Assembly (NCBI GenBank): GCA_947631275.1
Contig: CANRKR010000001.1
Coordinates: 40,384-104,383, forward strand
Source: an uncultured Akkermansia sp.
GTDB taxonomy: Bacteria > Verrucomicrobiota > Verrucomicrobiia > Verrucomicrobiales > Akkermansiaceae
Length of the DNA stretch: 64,000 nucleotides
Direction: 5' to 3'
Numbering within the stretch: the stretch's first letter is position 1; every line of letters starts with the position of its first letter. The notes beneath the pieces were generated by a model. The model ran no database searches. It was not told where the DNA came from and worked only from the letters and a program-made list of their open reading frames with translations. A program made the position numbers and the translations under genes. Below, piece after piece: positions 17,304 to 26,696 of this stretch.

Positions 17304-18932
17304 ATGCCCCTGCCCCCACAGACGAAGTATATCGTGGGCAATGAGGCCTGCGAGCGTTTCAGCTTTTACGGCATGCGCAGTATTCTCACCCTTTACATGG
17401 TGAGTGTGCTGACGATGAAAGAAAGTGAAGCAGTGGTCGTGAGCCACCTCTTCAATGCCTGTATCTACATTCTTCCCCTGCTGGGCGCCTGGGTGGCGGA
17501 TCGCTTCATCGGGCGCTACAAGATGATTTTGTTTGTTTCGCTCTTCTACTGCTTGGGGCATGGCGTTCTTTCGATGTCCGACTGTTTCCAAAGCATCGTG
17601 GCTCGACGGTCGATTCTCTTTGTGGGCTTGCTCATCATCGCCCTCGGCGCTGGTGGAATCAAACCCTGCGTTTCCGCCTTCGTGGGCGACCAGGCAGACG
17701 GCACGGACTCCGCGACCATGACGCGCCTCTACGCTGCCTTCTACTGGTCCATCAACCTGGGTTCCTTCTTCTCCTTCCTCGTGATCCCATGGGTGCGTCA
17801 AAATTGGGGTTATGGCTGGGCATTCGGCATCCCGGGCATCTTCATGGCTCTTGCCACTTTTATCTTCTGGCACGGCAGGAAACTCTACCGTCACCGCGCC
17901 CCGTCACAACCGGAGTTTGTGCCTGCCCTCGCTTCGCGATTCTTGTACGGCAAGAAATGCGCTGAAGAACGCTGGGGCGCGCAGACCATGCAGAGTGTCG
18001 CAAACACTCTTCGCGGAATCGGTCGTTTCTTGCTTATTTTTCCTTGCGTCATCATCGTGGCGCTCGTCACTGCGTGGGGAGGATACGCTCTGGCGCAACT
18101 CTGCGGCGCCGATGGAATACTCCCCTCTCTTTTCGCTCTATCTGCGGCTCTTCTCTGCCTGATTACCATCCTTATTTCCTTGATACGACGTGCAGTGCGC
18201 CTCGGTTTGCAAAATTTCCTGGGTCGAATCGGAGTCCTCTTCTTTCCGACTCTGAGCAACTCCTCCACCTGGGATGCAGGGCAACTTTGTGAGACGCGCG
18301 GGCTCCTGCGCGTGTTAACCGTCTTCCTCATGATCATCCCCTTCTGGAGCCTCTTTGACCAAACGATGTCCAGCTGGGTGCTCCAGGGCGAAAAGATGCA
18401 GCCCCTCGTTCTCGCCGATTCTGCCGCAATGCACTTCTCCTTCGGCGCCGAAGAAATGCAGAGCGTGAATCCGCTCATCATCATGATCTCTGTACCCATC
18501 GTCACTCTGCTCATCTACCCGCGCATCGGTCGTTGGGCGGCGCCTTTGTGCCGCATGGGCTGCGGAATCATCCTCGCCGGTTTCTCCTACGCCTGTGTCG
18601 CCGCTATCCAATTCTTCCTCGATACCGGCCACCAACTCTCCATCCTCTGGCAGTGCATTCCTTACCTTGTTCTCACCTTTTCCGAAATTCTCGTCAGTAC
18701 AACCGGTCTCGAATATGCCTACACCGCTGCCGGCAAAAACCTCAAAAGCATCGTCTCCGGTTTTTGGTTCCTTACAAGCACTCTTGGCAATTTCCTCATC
18801 ATCTTCCTGACTGCCCTTGTCTCCAATCCAGCCTCCACTTCTACCTTTCTTATCTATGCTTTTCTGAGTGTCGGCGTCGGTCTGCTCTTTTTCTTCGTCA
18901 CCTCCCGCAAGTTTTTCAAGACAACCGCCTGA
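17304..18932 (+). CDS. POT/PTR2 family proton-coupled oligopeptide transporter
   Basis: A 542-residue inner-membrane protein with about 12-14 hydrophobic helices that imports di- and tripeptides with protons. The family ExxERFxYY motif appears as EACERFSFYGMR (14-25), and the PTR2 signature as GAGGIKPCVSAFVGDQ near residue 120. The C-terminal helices (GFWFLTSTLGNFLIIFLTAL) match the family. The length is typical. It is probably cotranscribed with the upstream foldase gene. DtpT-like and DtpA-like subtypes cannot be separated by eye. Confidence 0.9.
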   Translation: MPLPPQTKYIVGNEACERFSFYGMRSILTLYMVSVLTMKESEAVVVSHLFNACIYILPLLGAWVADRFIGRYKMILFVSLFYCLGHGVLSMSDCFQSIVARRSILFVGLLIIALGAGGIKPCVSAFVGDQADGTDSATMTRLYAAFYWSINLGSFFSFLVIPWVRQNWGYGWAFGIPGIFMALATFIFWHGRKLYRHRAPSQPEFVPALASRFLYGKKCAEERWGAQTMQSVANTLRGIGRFLLIFPCVIIVALVTAWGGYALAQLCGADGILPSLFALSAALLCLITILISLIRRAVRLGLQNFLGRIGVLFFPTLSNSSTWDAGQLCETRGLLRVLTVFLMIIPFWSLFDQTMSSWVLQGEKMQPLVLADSAAMHFSFGAEEMQSVNPLIIMISVPIVTLLIYPRIGRWAAPLCRMGCGIILAGFSYACVAAIQFFLDTGHQLSILWQCIPYLVLTFSEILVSTTGLEYAYTAAGKNLKSIVSGFWFLTSTLGNFLIIFLTALVSNPASTSTFLIYAFLSVGVGLLFFFVTSRKFFKTTA

Positions 18933-19042
18933 GTCACCCATCATGAAGAGCGGACGAGAGCGTGAGGGGAGGAAGGGCACAGGGGACACGCCACGACCCT
19001 CCCGTTCTGAGTCGTTATTCTCGCCACACGAAGAGGCAAAAG

Positions 19043-22021
19043 CTATTTCTCCTGTGGCGCCACAACTTGAATATGCTCCTGAACAGTCGGCAAATTTTCC
19101 GCGCAGATACTCACGGTGACTGAACCTGTCTCGCCTCGTTTGGAGCGCACAATAGCGAGGATGCGACCGTTAAAGAAAGACTGATGCGGATCCTGCATAC
19201 AGGTCTGATCAATGGGGTTACCATTGCAGAACCCGATGAGTGTCGCCGGTCCCTCAATGGAGAAGCTTACCTTCCGGCAATCCGTCGGCACCACATGCCC
19301 CTCCTCATCCACCACTGACAACTCAATAAAGCTCAGATCATGCCCATCTGCAGCAATGGTGGAACCATCCACCGAAGCCTGCACTCCGACAGCCTCCCCT
19401 GTAGTCACCACCCTGTCCTCTGCCCAGAATTTGCCGCCCTTTTTCACCACCACGTGGATCTCGCCCGGTTCATAAACCACATTTTCCCACACAAAGCGGT
19501 AGGCGGTGCGGGACGTGTCACGAACGCCCTGAGGGATCTTCTCGCCCTCGTTTTTCTCATCCTTGCGGCAAACTCCCTGACTCTTACCGTTCACAAACAA
19601 CTCTGCCTCGTCGCCGGAACTGAAGCACATCACCGGCGTCACTTTTCCCTCCCTGCCCCTCCAATTCCAGTGCGGGAGAAGATGCGCAAAGCGCTCATCC
19701 GGTGACCAGCGGCTTTTGTAAAGATAGAAGGCATCTTTCGGAAAACCCGCAAGGTCAATCAGTCCGAAATACGAGCTGCGGCTGGGAGCCTTATTGCCCA
19801 TGGCCTGAAGCTGGTCCATAATCGACTGTTTCTCAGCATCGGATAATTCCTGCAGATTTCCAACATTAGAGGCGTCTTGATTGTATGGTGTAGGTTCACC
19901 GAGATAATCAAAGCCGGTCCACACATATTCCCCTGCCATGTTTGGCTCATCATCCTGCGCCTTGAACTCCACATCCCCACAATTGCCCCAGGCCACAGCC
20001 GCCACGCCATACGCACTCACCTGGAAGGCGCTTGTGCCACCGCTTCCACCCCAGCGAAGCGGGAAAACGTAAAACCCGCGTGTGCCGATGCCGGAAGCAG
20101 TTTCAGACCCGTAAACAGGTTTATTGGGCCGCCGCCTGACGTACTCGCGGTAGGTCCACGGCTTGTAGTTGAAGCCCATGACATCCAGCACATCTCCAAA
20201 GCCGTTCCATGCACCCTCGACGTTATTCACCCCCACGGTGAAGGGTCGGGTGGTATCGTACTTACGAAATTCATCGCGAAGATTGCGACAAATCTCAACA
20301 CCTGTCGCCGATGTGATTTCCGAAATTTCATTACCGCCGCTCCACATAATCACACAGGGATGATTGCGATCACGCCGCACGAAATTCTCCACATCCCGCT
20401 TCCACCATTGATCCCAGTCCCGATGATAGCCGTTCAATTTATCGTATTTCTGCGCCTTCCAGATATCAAAGAGTTCATCAAGCACGAGTACTCCCTGTTC
20501 ATCGCAAACATCAAGCGCCTCCGGCGCAGGCGGATTATGAGAAGTCCGAATGGAATTGCAACCCATATCCTTAAGTTTACGAACTTTACGCTCCCATGCT
20601 CTCCGGTGGAAAGCGGAACCTAGCGCTCCCAAGTCGTGATGTTCGCAAACGCCATTCAGCTGTACACGCTTGCCGTTGAGGTAAAAGCCATCCGGCTTCC
20701 ACTCAATACGTCGCACACCGAACCGTGTATTGCGCACCTCGGACGCGACCCCCTTTTGGGAGAGCGTCGTCGTGAGCGAGTACAGGTTCGGCTCTTCACA
20801 GCTCCACAACCTCGGACTGGGGAGGAAAAGCTGCTGCTCCACGGTACAGGATGTCCCTGGCGCCAACGTAACCCACACGGGCTTCGCTACCGCCTCTCCC
20901 ACTTTCTGTTCTACGGCAAATTCCGCCGGCGAGTCCCCGGTATTTTCGACAAACGTCTCAACCCGAACTGTGGCGTTATCGGGGGAAATCTCCGGTGTAG
21001 TCACGTAAATGCCGTTATAGGCGATGTGCGCAGGAGCAACATGCTCCAACCAGACGTGTCGGTAGATGCCGGCTCCAGGATACCAGCGGGTAGATAGAGG
21101 TTCATTGCTTGCACGCACCGCCACCAGGTTATCTTTCCCCGGGTGGAGATACGGGGTAATATCCACGCGGAAGGAAGAGTAACCGTACGCCCATTCTCCC
21201 GCCTTCCTGCCGTTCACGTACACCAGCGGATGCGACATCACACCATCAAAGTCTATGTAATAGCGATCCTTTCCCGGAGAGAAATCCTCCGCCACCTCAA
21301 AATGCTTGCGGTACCAGCCATAGCCATTCCATGGAAGCTTTCCCGTCTCATTCGGTTCATCGCGCAGGAATGGACTCTCAATCGCCCAATCGTGTGGCAG
21401 TTGCACAGGTTTGAAGGCACTCTCGTCATACCCCGGCATGGCCGGTTCCGTGGGGTCCTCCACCTTGATGGGAGAAACAAGCTTTCCATCCATTCCCGAC
21501 AGCTCAATCTCACGAACACTCGCCCACGCGCTCCGAGAAGTTCCGGGAAAAATCAATCGAAGTCTTTCAAGAGGTCGTCCTTTCATGTCAATCTGCGACG
21601 ATCCCTCGTTCTCGGACACAATCAGCTTTTCTACCACTCCCCCGGGAAAACCGAGCTCAACCTCCACTTCCTGCCTGTCTGCTTTTTCCCAGTATATCTT
21701 CAGTTCCTTCAGGGGAGTCTTTCCGTCCAGATTCAGCAGGAGAGAGTGACCCGCCTTCGCGTCGAGCGCGCACCAGCGAGTTTCCCTGTCACCATCGATA
21801 GCATGCGTCGCAGGATTTCCCTCCTGAGACCCTCCGGGAGCGTAAATCCCAACGGCCGCCCCCTCCGGGGAGAACGGGCCAAAGTAGTGGAAAGACCAAC
21901 CAAAATCGAAACATTTGCGTTCGGGTAAAACTCTTCCATCAACGGCCTCGTCCGCCGCGGAGACAATAGGAAGAGAACTCACGCAGAGTAGCACGACGAA
22001 TAATAACTTCACCAATTTCAT
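19043..22021 (-). CDS. Secreted GH2 beta-galactosidase-type glycosidase with F5/8-type module
   Basis: A signal peptide (MKLVKLLFVVLLCVSSLPIVSAAD) sends the protein to the periplasm or beyond. Residues ~60-175 look like a galactose-binding-like discoidin/CBM32 fold (NPATHAIDGDRETRWCA). The GH2 sugar-binding domain follows (LPHDWAIESPF, YGWYRKHFEV), then an immunoglobulin-like domain and the TIM barrel with GVCEHHDLGALG, acid/base in SGGNEISE (~E565) and nucleophile in YGSETASG (~E640). A long beta-rich C-terminus completes 992 residues. Beta-galactosidase is the likeliest activity, perhaps on host glycans; beta-glucuronidase or mannosidase are alternatives. Confidence 0.88.
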   Translation of the reverse strand: MKLVKLLFVVLLCVSSLPIVSAADEAVDGRVLPERKCFDFGWSFHYFGPFSPEGAAVGIYAPGGSQEGNPATHAIDGDRETRWCALDAKAGHSLLLNLDGKTPLKELKIYWEKADRQEVEVELGFPGGVVEKLIVSENEGSSQIDMKGRPLERLRLIFPGTSRSAWASVREIELSGMDGKLVSPIKVEDPTEPAMPGYDESAFKPVQLPHDWAIESPFLRDEPNETGKLPWNGYGWYRKHFEVAEDFSPGKDRYYIDFDGVMSHPLVYVNGRKAGEWAYGYSSFRVDITPYLHPGKDNLVAVRASNEPLSTRWYPGAGIYRHVWLEHVAPAHIAYNGIYVTTPEISPDNATVRVETFVENTGDSPAEFAVEQKVGEAVAKPVWVTLAPGTSCTVEQQLFLPSPRLWSCEEPNLYSLTTTLSQKGVASEVRNTRFGVRRIEWKPDGFYLNGKRVQLNGVCEHHDLGALGSAFHRRAWERKVRKLKDMGCNSIRTSHNPPAPEALDVCDEQGVLVLDELFDIWKAQKYDKLNGYHRDWDQWWKRDVENFVRRDRNHPCVIMWSGGNEISEITSATGVEICRNLRDEFRKYDTTRPFTVGVNNVEGAWNGFGDVLDVMGFNYKPWTYREYVRRRPNKPVYGSETASGIGTRGFYVFPLRWGGSGGTSAFQVSAYGVAAVAWGNCGDVEFKAQDDEPNMAGEYVWTGFDYLGEPTPYNQDASNVGNLQELSDAEKQSIMDQLQAMGNKAPSRSSYFGLIDLAGFPKDAFYLYKSRWSPDERFAHLLPHWNWRGREGKVTPVMCFSSGDEAELFVNGKSQGVCRKDEKNEGEKIPQGVRDTSRTAYRFVWENVVYEPGEIHVVVKKGGKFWAEDRVVTTGEAVGVQASVDGSTIAADGHDLSFIELSVVDEEGHVVPTDCRKVSFSIEGPATLIGFCNGNPIDQTCMQDPHQSFFNGRILAIVRSKRGETGSVTVSICAENLPTVQEHIQVVAPQEK

Positions 22022-22073
22022 AATGAGGAGACTGTGTTGTCCAACGGGACAGGTTCGGCATTCTTCCTTACTG

Positions 22074-22105
22074 TAAATACGTACTCAGGCAGACTTTTCT
22101 GTCAA
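22074..22105 (-). promoter_or_regulatory. Possible promoter of the GH2 gene
   Basis: TTGACA (reverse complement of 22100-22105) is followed by weak -10 candidates: ACGTAT after 17 bp or TATTTA after 20 bp. The leader to the ATG at 22021 would be roughly 45 nt. Confidence 0.3.
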
Positions 22106-22111
22106 AGAAAA

Positions 22112-23680
22112 TTATGCACGAAGTTCTGATTCAAACTGCCGAAATTGAATTGCCTCAAGCAAATCGCCATCTTCCGGAGCTTCTCGACCGGCCAGATCCG
22201 CTATTGTGCGCGTCACGCGCAGGATGCGATCAAATGCTCGTGCTGAAAGTCCGAACTGTTCCACTGCTGCCAATAGCAGAGTCTGTTGATTCTCTGTAAG
22301 AGGACAATACTTGCGCAACTGCTTGCCGGAGAGTCGAGCATTGCAGCGGACACGAGTGTCGGCATACCGCTGCTGCTGCAAAACTCGGGCCGCTGCCACC
22401 CGAGCGCGAATGACAGCGCTGCTCTCCCCATCCGGTCGGTTCAACAGACTGGCAGGATCCACCGCTGGTATCTCAATGAGCATGTCAAAGCGATCCAGCA
22501 ATGGCCCGGAAATTTTCTTGCGGTAGCGCGCCACGTCCGCCGGTCTGCAATGGCAGGCGTGCTTCGGATCGCCCAGATAACCACAAGGACACGGGTTCAT
22601 CGCCGCAACCAGCATGAATTGGCAGGGAAAATCCATAGATCCGCTTGCACGCGATATCGTCACCACCCCATCCTCCAACGGTTGCCGCAGGGTCTCAAGC
22701 GTGCGACGACTGAACTCCGGAAACTCATCTAAAAACAGCACACCGTGGTGAGCCAGTGTGATCTCCCCGGGAGAGATCGAGCTTCCGCCACCCATCAGAC
22801 CAACATCCGATATCGTATGATGCGGCGAGCGAAAAGGGCGTGTCTTCAGCAAACCACCCGTCTTCGGCAACAATCCGCAGACGGAGTGAATAGTGCTGAT
22901 TTCCAATGCCTCTTCATGCGTCATCGGTGGCAAAATGCTCGGCAGACGCGCTGCCAGCATGCTCTTGCCACTGCCCGGACTGCCGCACATCAGCAGATTG
23001 TGCCCACCCGCCGCCGCAATCTCCATCGCACGCCGGGCGTAAGGCTGACCTTTAATCTCATCGAAGTCCGGCCCGTCCACAAACGCTCCTTCCTCCGGAG
23101 GAAGATCCATCGATCGGCATCGCTCCGGACCCTCCAGCAACACCTCCCATGCCTCCTGTAAATTCTCCACCGGGCAGACGCGCAATCCCTCCACGACAGC
23201 AGCTTCCCGCGCATTCTCCGGAGAAAGCATGAGAAACTTCTTCCCGGCTTCCCGCGCTGCCACAGCCTGCGGCAACACACCGCGCACACCGCGCACCGTC
23301 CCGTCCAGCGCCAGCTCCCCCACAATACACCAATTCTCTACCCCTACCGGCACGCGCCGACGGAAAGCCTCCGGCATGCCGCCATAGTTGTTCTGCAGCG
23401 CCATCTCGAGCCCCAGAGCGATCGGCAAGTCAAACCCCGGCCCCTGCTTTTTCACATCCGCCGGGGCCAAATTCACAGTAGCAAGAATCTGCCCGGGGCA
23501 GAAGAAGTGGCTATTCTGCAAAGCGGCGGTGACGCGTTGCACACTCTCGCGCACGGCAGTGTCCGGCAAGCCTACCACCATAAAGCGCCCGGTATCCTCC
23601 ACCTTCTGCACGTTCACTTCCACCTGCACCTCATAACCGGTTATGCCATTAACCGCTGCGCTGTATAGTCTCGAAATCAT
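22112..23680 (-). CDS. comM: YifB/ComM-type AAA+ ATPase
   Basis: A 522-residue Mg-chelatase-like helicase involved in branch migration during natural transformation in characterised species. The N-terminal ChlI-like lon-protease fold (NLAPADVKKQGPGFDLPIALG) is followed by the AAA+ core: GSPGSGKS Walker A near residue 235, FLDEFPEFSR Walker B, and the AAMNPCPCGYLGD cysteine segment typical of the family. The C-terminal Mg_chelatase_C helices are present. It starts 19 bp after the L,D-transpeptidase stop. Its presence beside pilus genes fits, but does not prove, DNA-uptake ability. Confidence 0.9.
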   Translation of the reverse strand: MISRLYSAAVNGITGYEVQVEVNVQKVEDTGRFMVVGLPDTAVRESVQRVTAALQNSHFFCPGQILATVNLAPADVKKQGPGFDLPIALGLEMALQNNYGGMPEAFRRRVPVGVENWCIVGELALDGTVRGVRGVLPQAVAAREAGKKFLMLSPENAREAAVVEGLRVCPVENLQEAWEVLLEGPERCRSMDLPPEEGAFVDGPDFDEIKGQPYARRAMEIAAAGGHNLLMCGSPGSGKSMLAARLPSILPPMTHEEALEISTIHSVCGLLPKTGGLLKTRPFRSPHHTISDVGLMGGGSSISPGEITLAHHGVLFLDEFPEFSRRTLETLRQPLEDGVVTISRASGSMDFPCQFMLVAAMNPCPCGYLGDPKHACHCRPADVARYRKKISGPLLDRFDMLIEIPAVDPASLLNRPDGESSAVIRARVAAARVLQQQRYADTRVRCNARLSGKQLRKYCPLTENQQTLLLAAVEQFGLSARAFDRILRVTRTIADLAGREAPEDGDLLEAIQFRQFESELRA

Positions 23681-23699
23681 AGAAAGGGAGTATAAAGGC

Positions 23700-24332
23700 T
23701 CATCTTACCACAACGACCGAACCGACGGCCAGCTTTTCGAAGAGTATGCTGCAAGCCTCCGGCGGAATGCGAACGCAACCATGCGAAGCCCCACTCCGGT
23801 AGACGCTGCCGACGTGCATCCCAATCGCGCCATTGAAGCGCATCCAGTATGTCATGAGGGCCCCCTTGAAATGAGTACCGGCAGGAGCCCTCTCCCCGGA
23901 CGAGGCATCAGACTTCACGATCTCATCTCTCGCATTCACCCAACTGCCGTAAAGGGAGGAACGGTGCTCGCGCTGTTTTTCAGAGATGCGAAAGCGACCA
24001 CGCGGAGTCTCATGCCCTCCCACCCTGCCGGAGCAGATGGGAAAATCCATCGCAATCTGGTCGTGAATGAAGAGACGTCCACGCTGCTCGGCCAGCAGGA
24101 TCTCCACGCGGGAATGGCGTGGATCGTGCAATTGCAGAGCTCTGCCGCGCCACATATCGCGCGACATACTGTAATTCGGACTATTGATAAACTCCTCAAA
24201 CGTACGGGCCACGCGCTTATTTTTGCTGGCAAGTTCCCATTCATCGGCGCTCATGGAAGAACGCCCTTCCACCTGCTTACAAGCTGACAAGCAGAGCAAG
24301 AGCAAAAGGATAAGCGAAAGGAAGATTCTCAT
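23700..24332 (-). CDS. L,D-transpeptidase (YkuD) lipoprotein
   Basis: A lipoprotein signal (LLLLCLSAC, lipidated C18) precedes a YkuD domain. The catalytic motif is HVGSVYRSGASHGCVRIP, with the conserved H and the nucleophilic Cys of SHGCVR, about residues 170-190. Such enzymes make 3-3 crosslinks or attach proteins to peptidoglycan. At 210 residues it has no LysM or other binding domain. It lies 3 bp after hflX, on the same strand. Confidence 0.88.
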   Translation of the reverse strand: MRIFLSLILLLLLCLSACKQVEGRSSMSADEWELASKNKRVARTFEEFINSPNYSMSRDMWRGRALQLHDPRHSRVEILLAEQRGRLFIHDQIAMDFPICSGRVGGHETPRGRFRISEKQREHRSSLYGSWVNARDEIVKSDASSGERAPAGTHFKGALMTYWMRFNGAIGMHVGSVYRSGASHGCVRIPPEACSILFEKLAVGSVVVVR

Positions 24333-24335
24333 AAA

Positions 24336-25655
24336 TCAACGTTCCCGGTATGATTCTATTCTGGCGGCAAATTCCCTCGGTAAAATCGCTCGCACAATGA
24401 TGTCGTTCCCCTCGTACTCCGCAGAGATAACTTTTCCGTCCCGGTGCATCACCGCCAACAACCGCGCTTCCGCCTGTGGAATGCGGTAGGTAGCGGTCTG
24501 CACCCGATGAGAAAGCGCCTCCACACACGCCGCCAACAGCTCTTGCATTCCTTCACCTCGCACGACACTCATCGGTACACAAGGAGTATCCTCCGCGGCA
24601 AACTTCAACCGAGCTAGCATTTCTGAGCGTTCTTCCTCTTTCAGCCTGTCAAGCTTATTGCACACAAGAATGACAGGCTTATCCCCCACACCTAACTCCG
24701 CAAGCACCGAACAAGTCGTCTCGTAATGCCTCTGTGCTTCCGCATCACTCGCGTCCACCATGTGGATGAGGAGATCTGCCACCACAGCCTCTTCCATGGT
24801 TGACTTAAATGCCTCCACCAGACGATGAGGCAGGTTGCGGATAAAGCCCACCGTATCGGTGATCACCATCGGCTGCCCATCCGGAAGTTCAATCTTGCGA
24901 CTCGTCGTGTCCAGCGTGGCAAACAAAATATCCTGGGCCAACACTCCGGCATCCGTCAGAGAGTTGAGCAGACTGGATTTACCGGCATTCGTGTAGCCAA
25001 CAATGGCCGCAGTTGGAATACCTCGGCGCGTTCGTTCTTTTCGTTGTGTAGCGCGCTGGCGGCGCACCACTTCTAACTCCCGGCGGATGGTCTCAATGCG
25101 CTCGTGAGCAAGACGCCGATCCACCTCAATCTGCTTCTCCCCCTCGCCACGGGCAGCCGCTCCTCCCCCCTTCCCTCCCCCGGATCCGCCCCTCTGACGA
25201 TCCAGGTGCTGCCACATGCCGACCATGCGCGGCAGGGCGTATTGCATACGCGCCAAATCCACTTGCATCACGGCCTCACGGGTGCGAGCCCGCTGTGCAA
25301 AGATGTCAAGAATAACCTCCTCTCGATCCTTTACCGGCACACCGACCAGACTCTCCCACTCCCGTTGCTGGGAAGGGGAAAGCATATTATCGATGACCAG
25401 ACAATCTGCCTGCAGCTCACCAACAAGGGCCTGCACCTCCGCTGCTTTGCCGATGCCGCAGAGGTACTTCGCCTGCAATTCACGGGTCCACACCACACGA
25501 CTCTCTATGATGCCGAAACCGAGATTGGACACAAGATCTACCAGCTCCTCCAGCAGGGCGTCCCTCTCCCTGCTTTTCTCGCCCGGCAATCCGATCCCCA
25601 CCAGCAGAGTCCGCTGCGGTTTTGTTTCTGTTTTCTCACGGATATCAAAGGACAT
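24336..25655 (-). CDS. hflX: HflX ribosome-associated GTPase
   Basis: A GTPase that splits stalled ribosomes under stress. The N-terminal HflX domain includes CGIGKAAEVQALV and the linker glycine-rich stretch GGSGGGKGGGAAARGEGEKQIEVDRR. The G domain has GYTNAGKSSLLN (G1, ~222), DTVGFIRNLP (G3) and VCNKLD (G4). The length of 439 residues is normal. Upstream, 27 bp away, is a 45-codon lipoprotein gene; downstream is the L,D-transpeptidase. Confidence 0.93.
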   Translation of the reverse strand: MSFDIREKTETKPQRTLLVGIGLPGEKSRERDALLEELVDLVSNLGFGIIESRVVWTRELQAKYLCGIGKAAEVQALVGELQADCLVIDNMLSPSQQREWESLVGVPVKDREEVILDIFAQRARTREAVMQVDLARMQYALPRMVGMWQHLDRQRGGSGGGKGGGAAARGEGEKQIEVDRRLAHERIETIRRELEVVRRQRATQRKERTRRGIPTAAIVGYTNAGKSSLLNSLTDAGVLAQDILFATLDTTSRKIELPDGQPMVITDTVGFIRNLPHRLVEAFKSTMEEAVVADLLIHMVDASDAEAQRHYETTCSVLAELGVGDKPVILVCNKLDRLKEEERSEMLARLKFAAEDTPCVPMSVVRGEGMQELLAACVEALSHRVQTATYRIPQAEARLLAVMHRDGKVISAEYEGNDIIVRAILPREFAARIESYRER

Positions 25656-25682
25656 GTCCTCTGGATCTGCCTTAACTTTGCT

Positions 25683-25820
25683 TCAATCAAAACGCTGAGA
25701 ATGCGTCACCGGCACGTCGCGCAGATAGTCGCTGTTTCCTTTGCAGGAGCACTCCCCGCAAGCCGTGAGCAGTCCCGCTCCCATCACCACACAAAGCCCC
25801 GTGAAAAAAAACGTCTTCAT
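25683..25820 (-). CDS. 45-residue small lipoprotein
   Basis: ATG at 25820 opens a 45-codon frame ending in TGA at 25683-25685. The product has a short basic start, a hydrophobic run and a lipobox (GAGLLTAC, C21), then a Cys-rich CGECSCKG and a short polar tail. This is the pattern of small entericidin-like lipoproteins. Its ATG overlaps the TGA of the 53-codon frame upstream (ATGA), and hflX follows 27 bp downstream, so it is part of one transcript. Confidence 0.72.
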   Translation of the reverse strand: MKTFFFTGLCVVMGAGLLTACGECSCKGNSDYLRDVPVTHSQRFD

Positions 25821-25978
25821 ACCCCGTCATTCAAGCCTATTTCGCCCCATAAATCAAGTACAAAGTCGAGCACATCAGAGCGAACGCCCGCCAAATGCGA
25901 ATGCTTTTGCACGAGGTCTCCCACGCGACCGATGAAAACGGCGTGGAATTTGCGCCTATTCCCGGCACATAAATACAC
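25817..25978 (-). CDS. 53-residue small protein between pseudopilin and lipoprotein genes
   Basis: A GTG at 25978, 4 bp after the pseudopilin stop, opens a 53-codon frame whose TGA overlaps the ATG of the small lipoprotein gene. The product (contains FHAVFIGRVGDLVQKH and VLDFVLDLWGEIGL) has amphipathic helical patterning and a protein-like composition, unlike a random frame. I recognise no family. The same frame continues upstream inside the pseudopilin gene without an ATG, so the start is uncertain. Reality is argued mainly from tight packing on both sides. Confidence 0.5.
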   Translation of the reverse strand: MYLCAGNRRKFHAVFIGRVGDLVQKHSHLAGVRSDVLDFVLDLWGEIGLNDGV

Positions 25979-25982
25979 TGCG

Positions 25983-26630
25983 TTATCGCCAGGAGCGAAT
26001 GTTGGAGATGTTGTCTTCGTTGTCGCCCTTGTCGTCTTTACAATCACCAAGAGCGTCTGCGCCGAGGGAGTAGATATCAAAATCCGGGTTGACACCTTCG
26101 CCGGGCTCTTTGGTTTCTGCATTTTTCATCTCGTAACCGAGCCGATATCGATAAATCCCTCCCCACGGGTCAAGTATCACAAAGGATTTCTTCTTTTTCT
26201 TCTTGCCAGTCTGCTTGATCGCTTTTCTAATGGCGGGGATACCATTGACAACCTCGCTCATGTTTTTGATGTCCTCAATTGGAACAATCCCATCGCAATA
26301 AGGAGCAAGTCGTTCTCCTGTTGCTTTCTCGATGTCGGCTTCTCCATCACCGTCTGCATCGCAACTCAGCATGGTGTATAGGACATGCGAACTCCATTCG
26401 TTACCGTTGCCACCTGGCAGTATGTCACCATAGTCGGTGCGGTATGCATTCAAACCTGTTTCTAACTGAGCCACCTGTATCTCCGCTGTTTTGTTCATCT
26501 CTCGGTTGTTGATCATACCGGCAGCCTGCCAGGTCATGGCGCCCAATACGGCAAGAATCGCGATAACCACGAATACCTCAACGAGGGTGAATCCATGCGT
26601 GGCAGGAACGGACGAATGATGAAGTCTCAT
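25983..26630 (-). CDS. Type II secretion / type IV pilus pseudopilin (GspG-like)
   Basis: A prepilin leader ends at G of HGFTLVEVFVVIAILAVLGAM, with E at mature position 5, so a prepilin peptidase should cut and methylate it. The hydrophobic N-helix is followed by a ~150-residue globular domain. That domain has an acidic DADGDGEAD loop and a GspG-like end (ILDPWGGIYRYRL, DFDIYSLGADA), suggesting calcium binding as in major pseudopilins. The gene follows pilC by 66 bp. No Shine-Dalgarno sequence is visible before the ATG. Confidence 0.87.
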   Translation of the reverse strand: MRLHHSSVPATHGFTLVEVFVVIAILAVLGAMTWQAAGMINNREMNKTAEIQVAQLETGLNAYRTDYGDILPGGNGNEWSSHVLYTMLSCDADGDGEADIEKATGERLAPYCDGIVPIEDIKNMSEVVNGIPAIRKAIKQTGKKKKKKSFVILDPWGGIYRYRLGYEMKNAETKEPGEGVNPDFDIYSLGADALGDCKDDKGDNEDNISNIRSWR

Positions 26631-26696
26631 AAAAAATGTAAATTGGACACAGAAAACGCTACACGGAGTCTGGACGAACTGAGCTTCCGACGCCGA

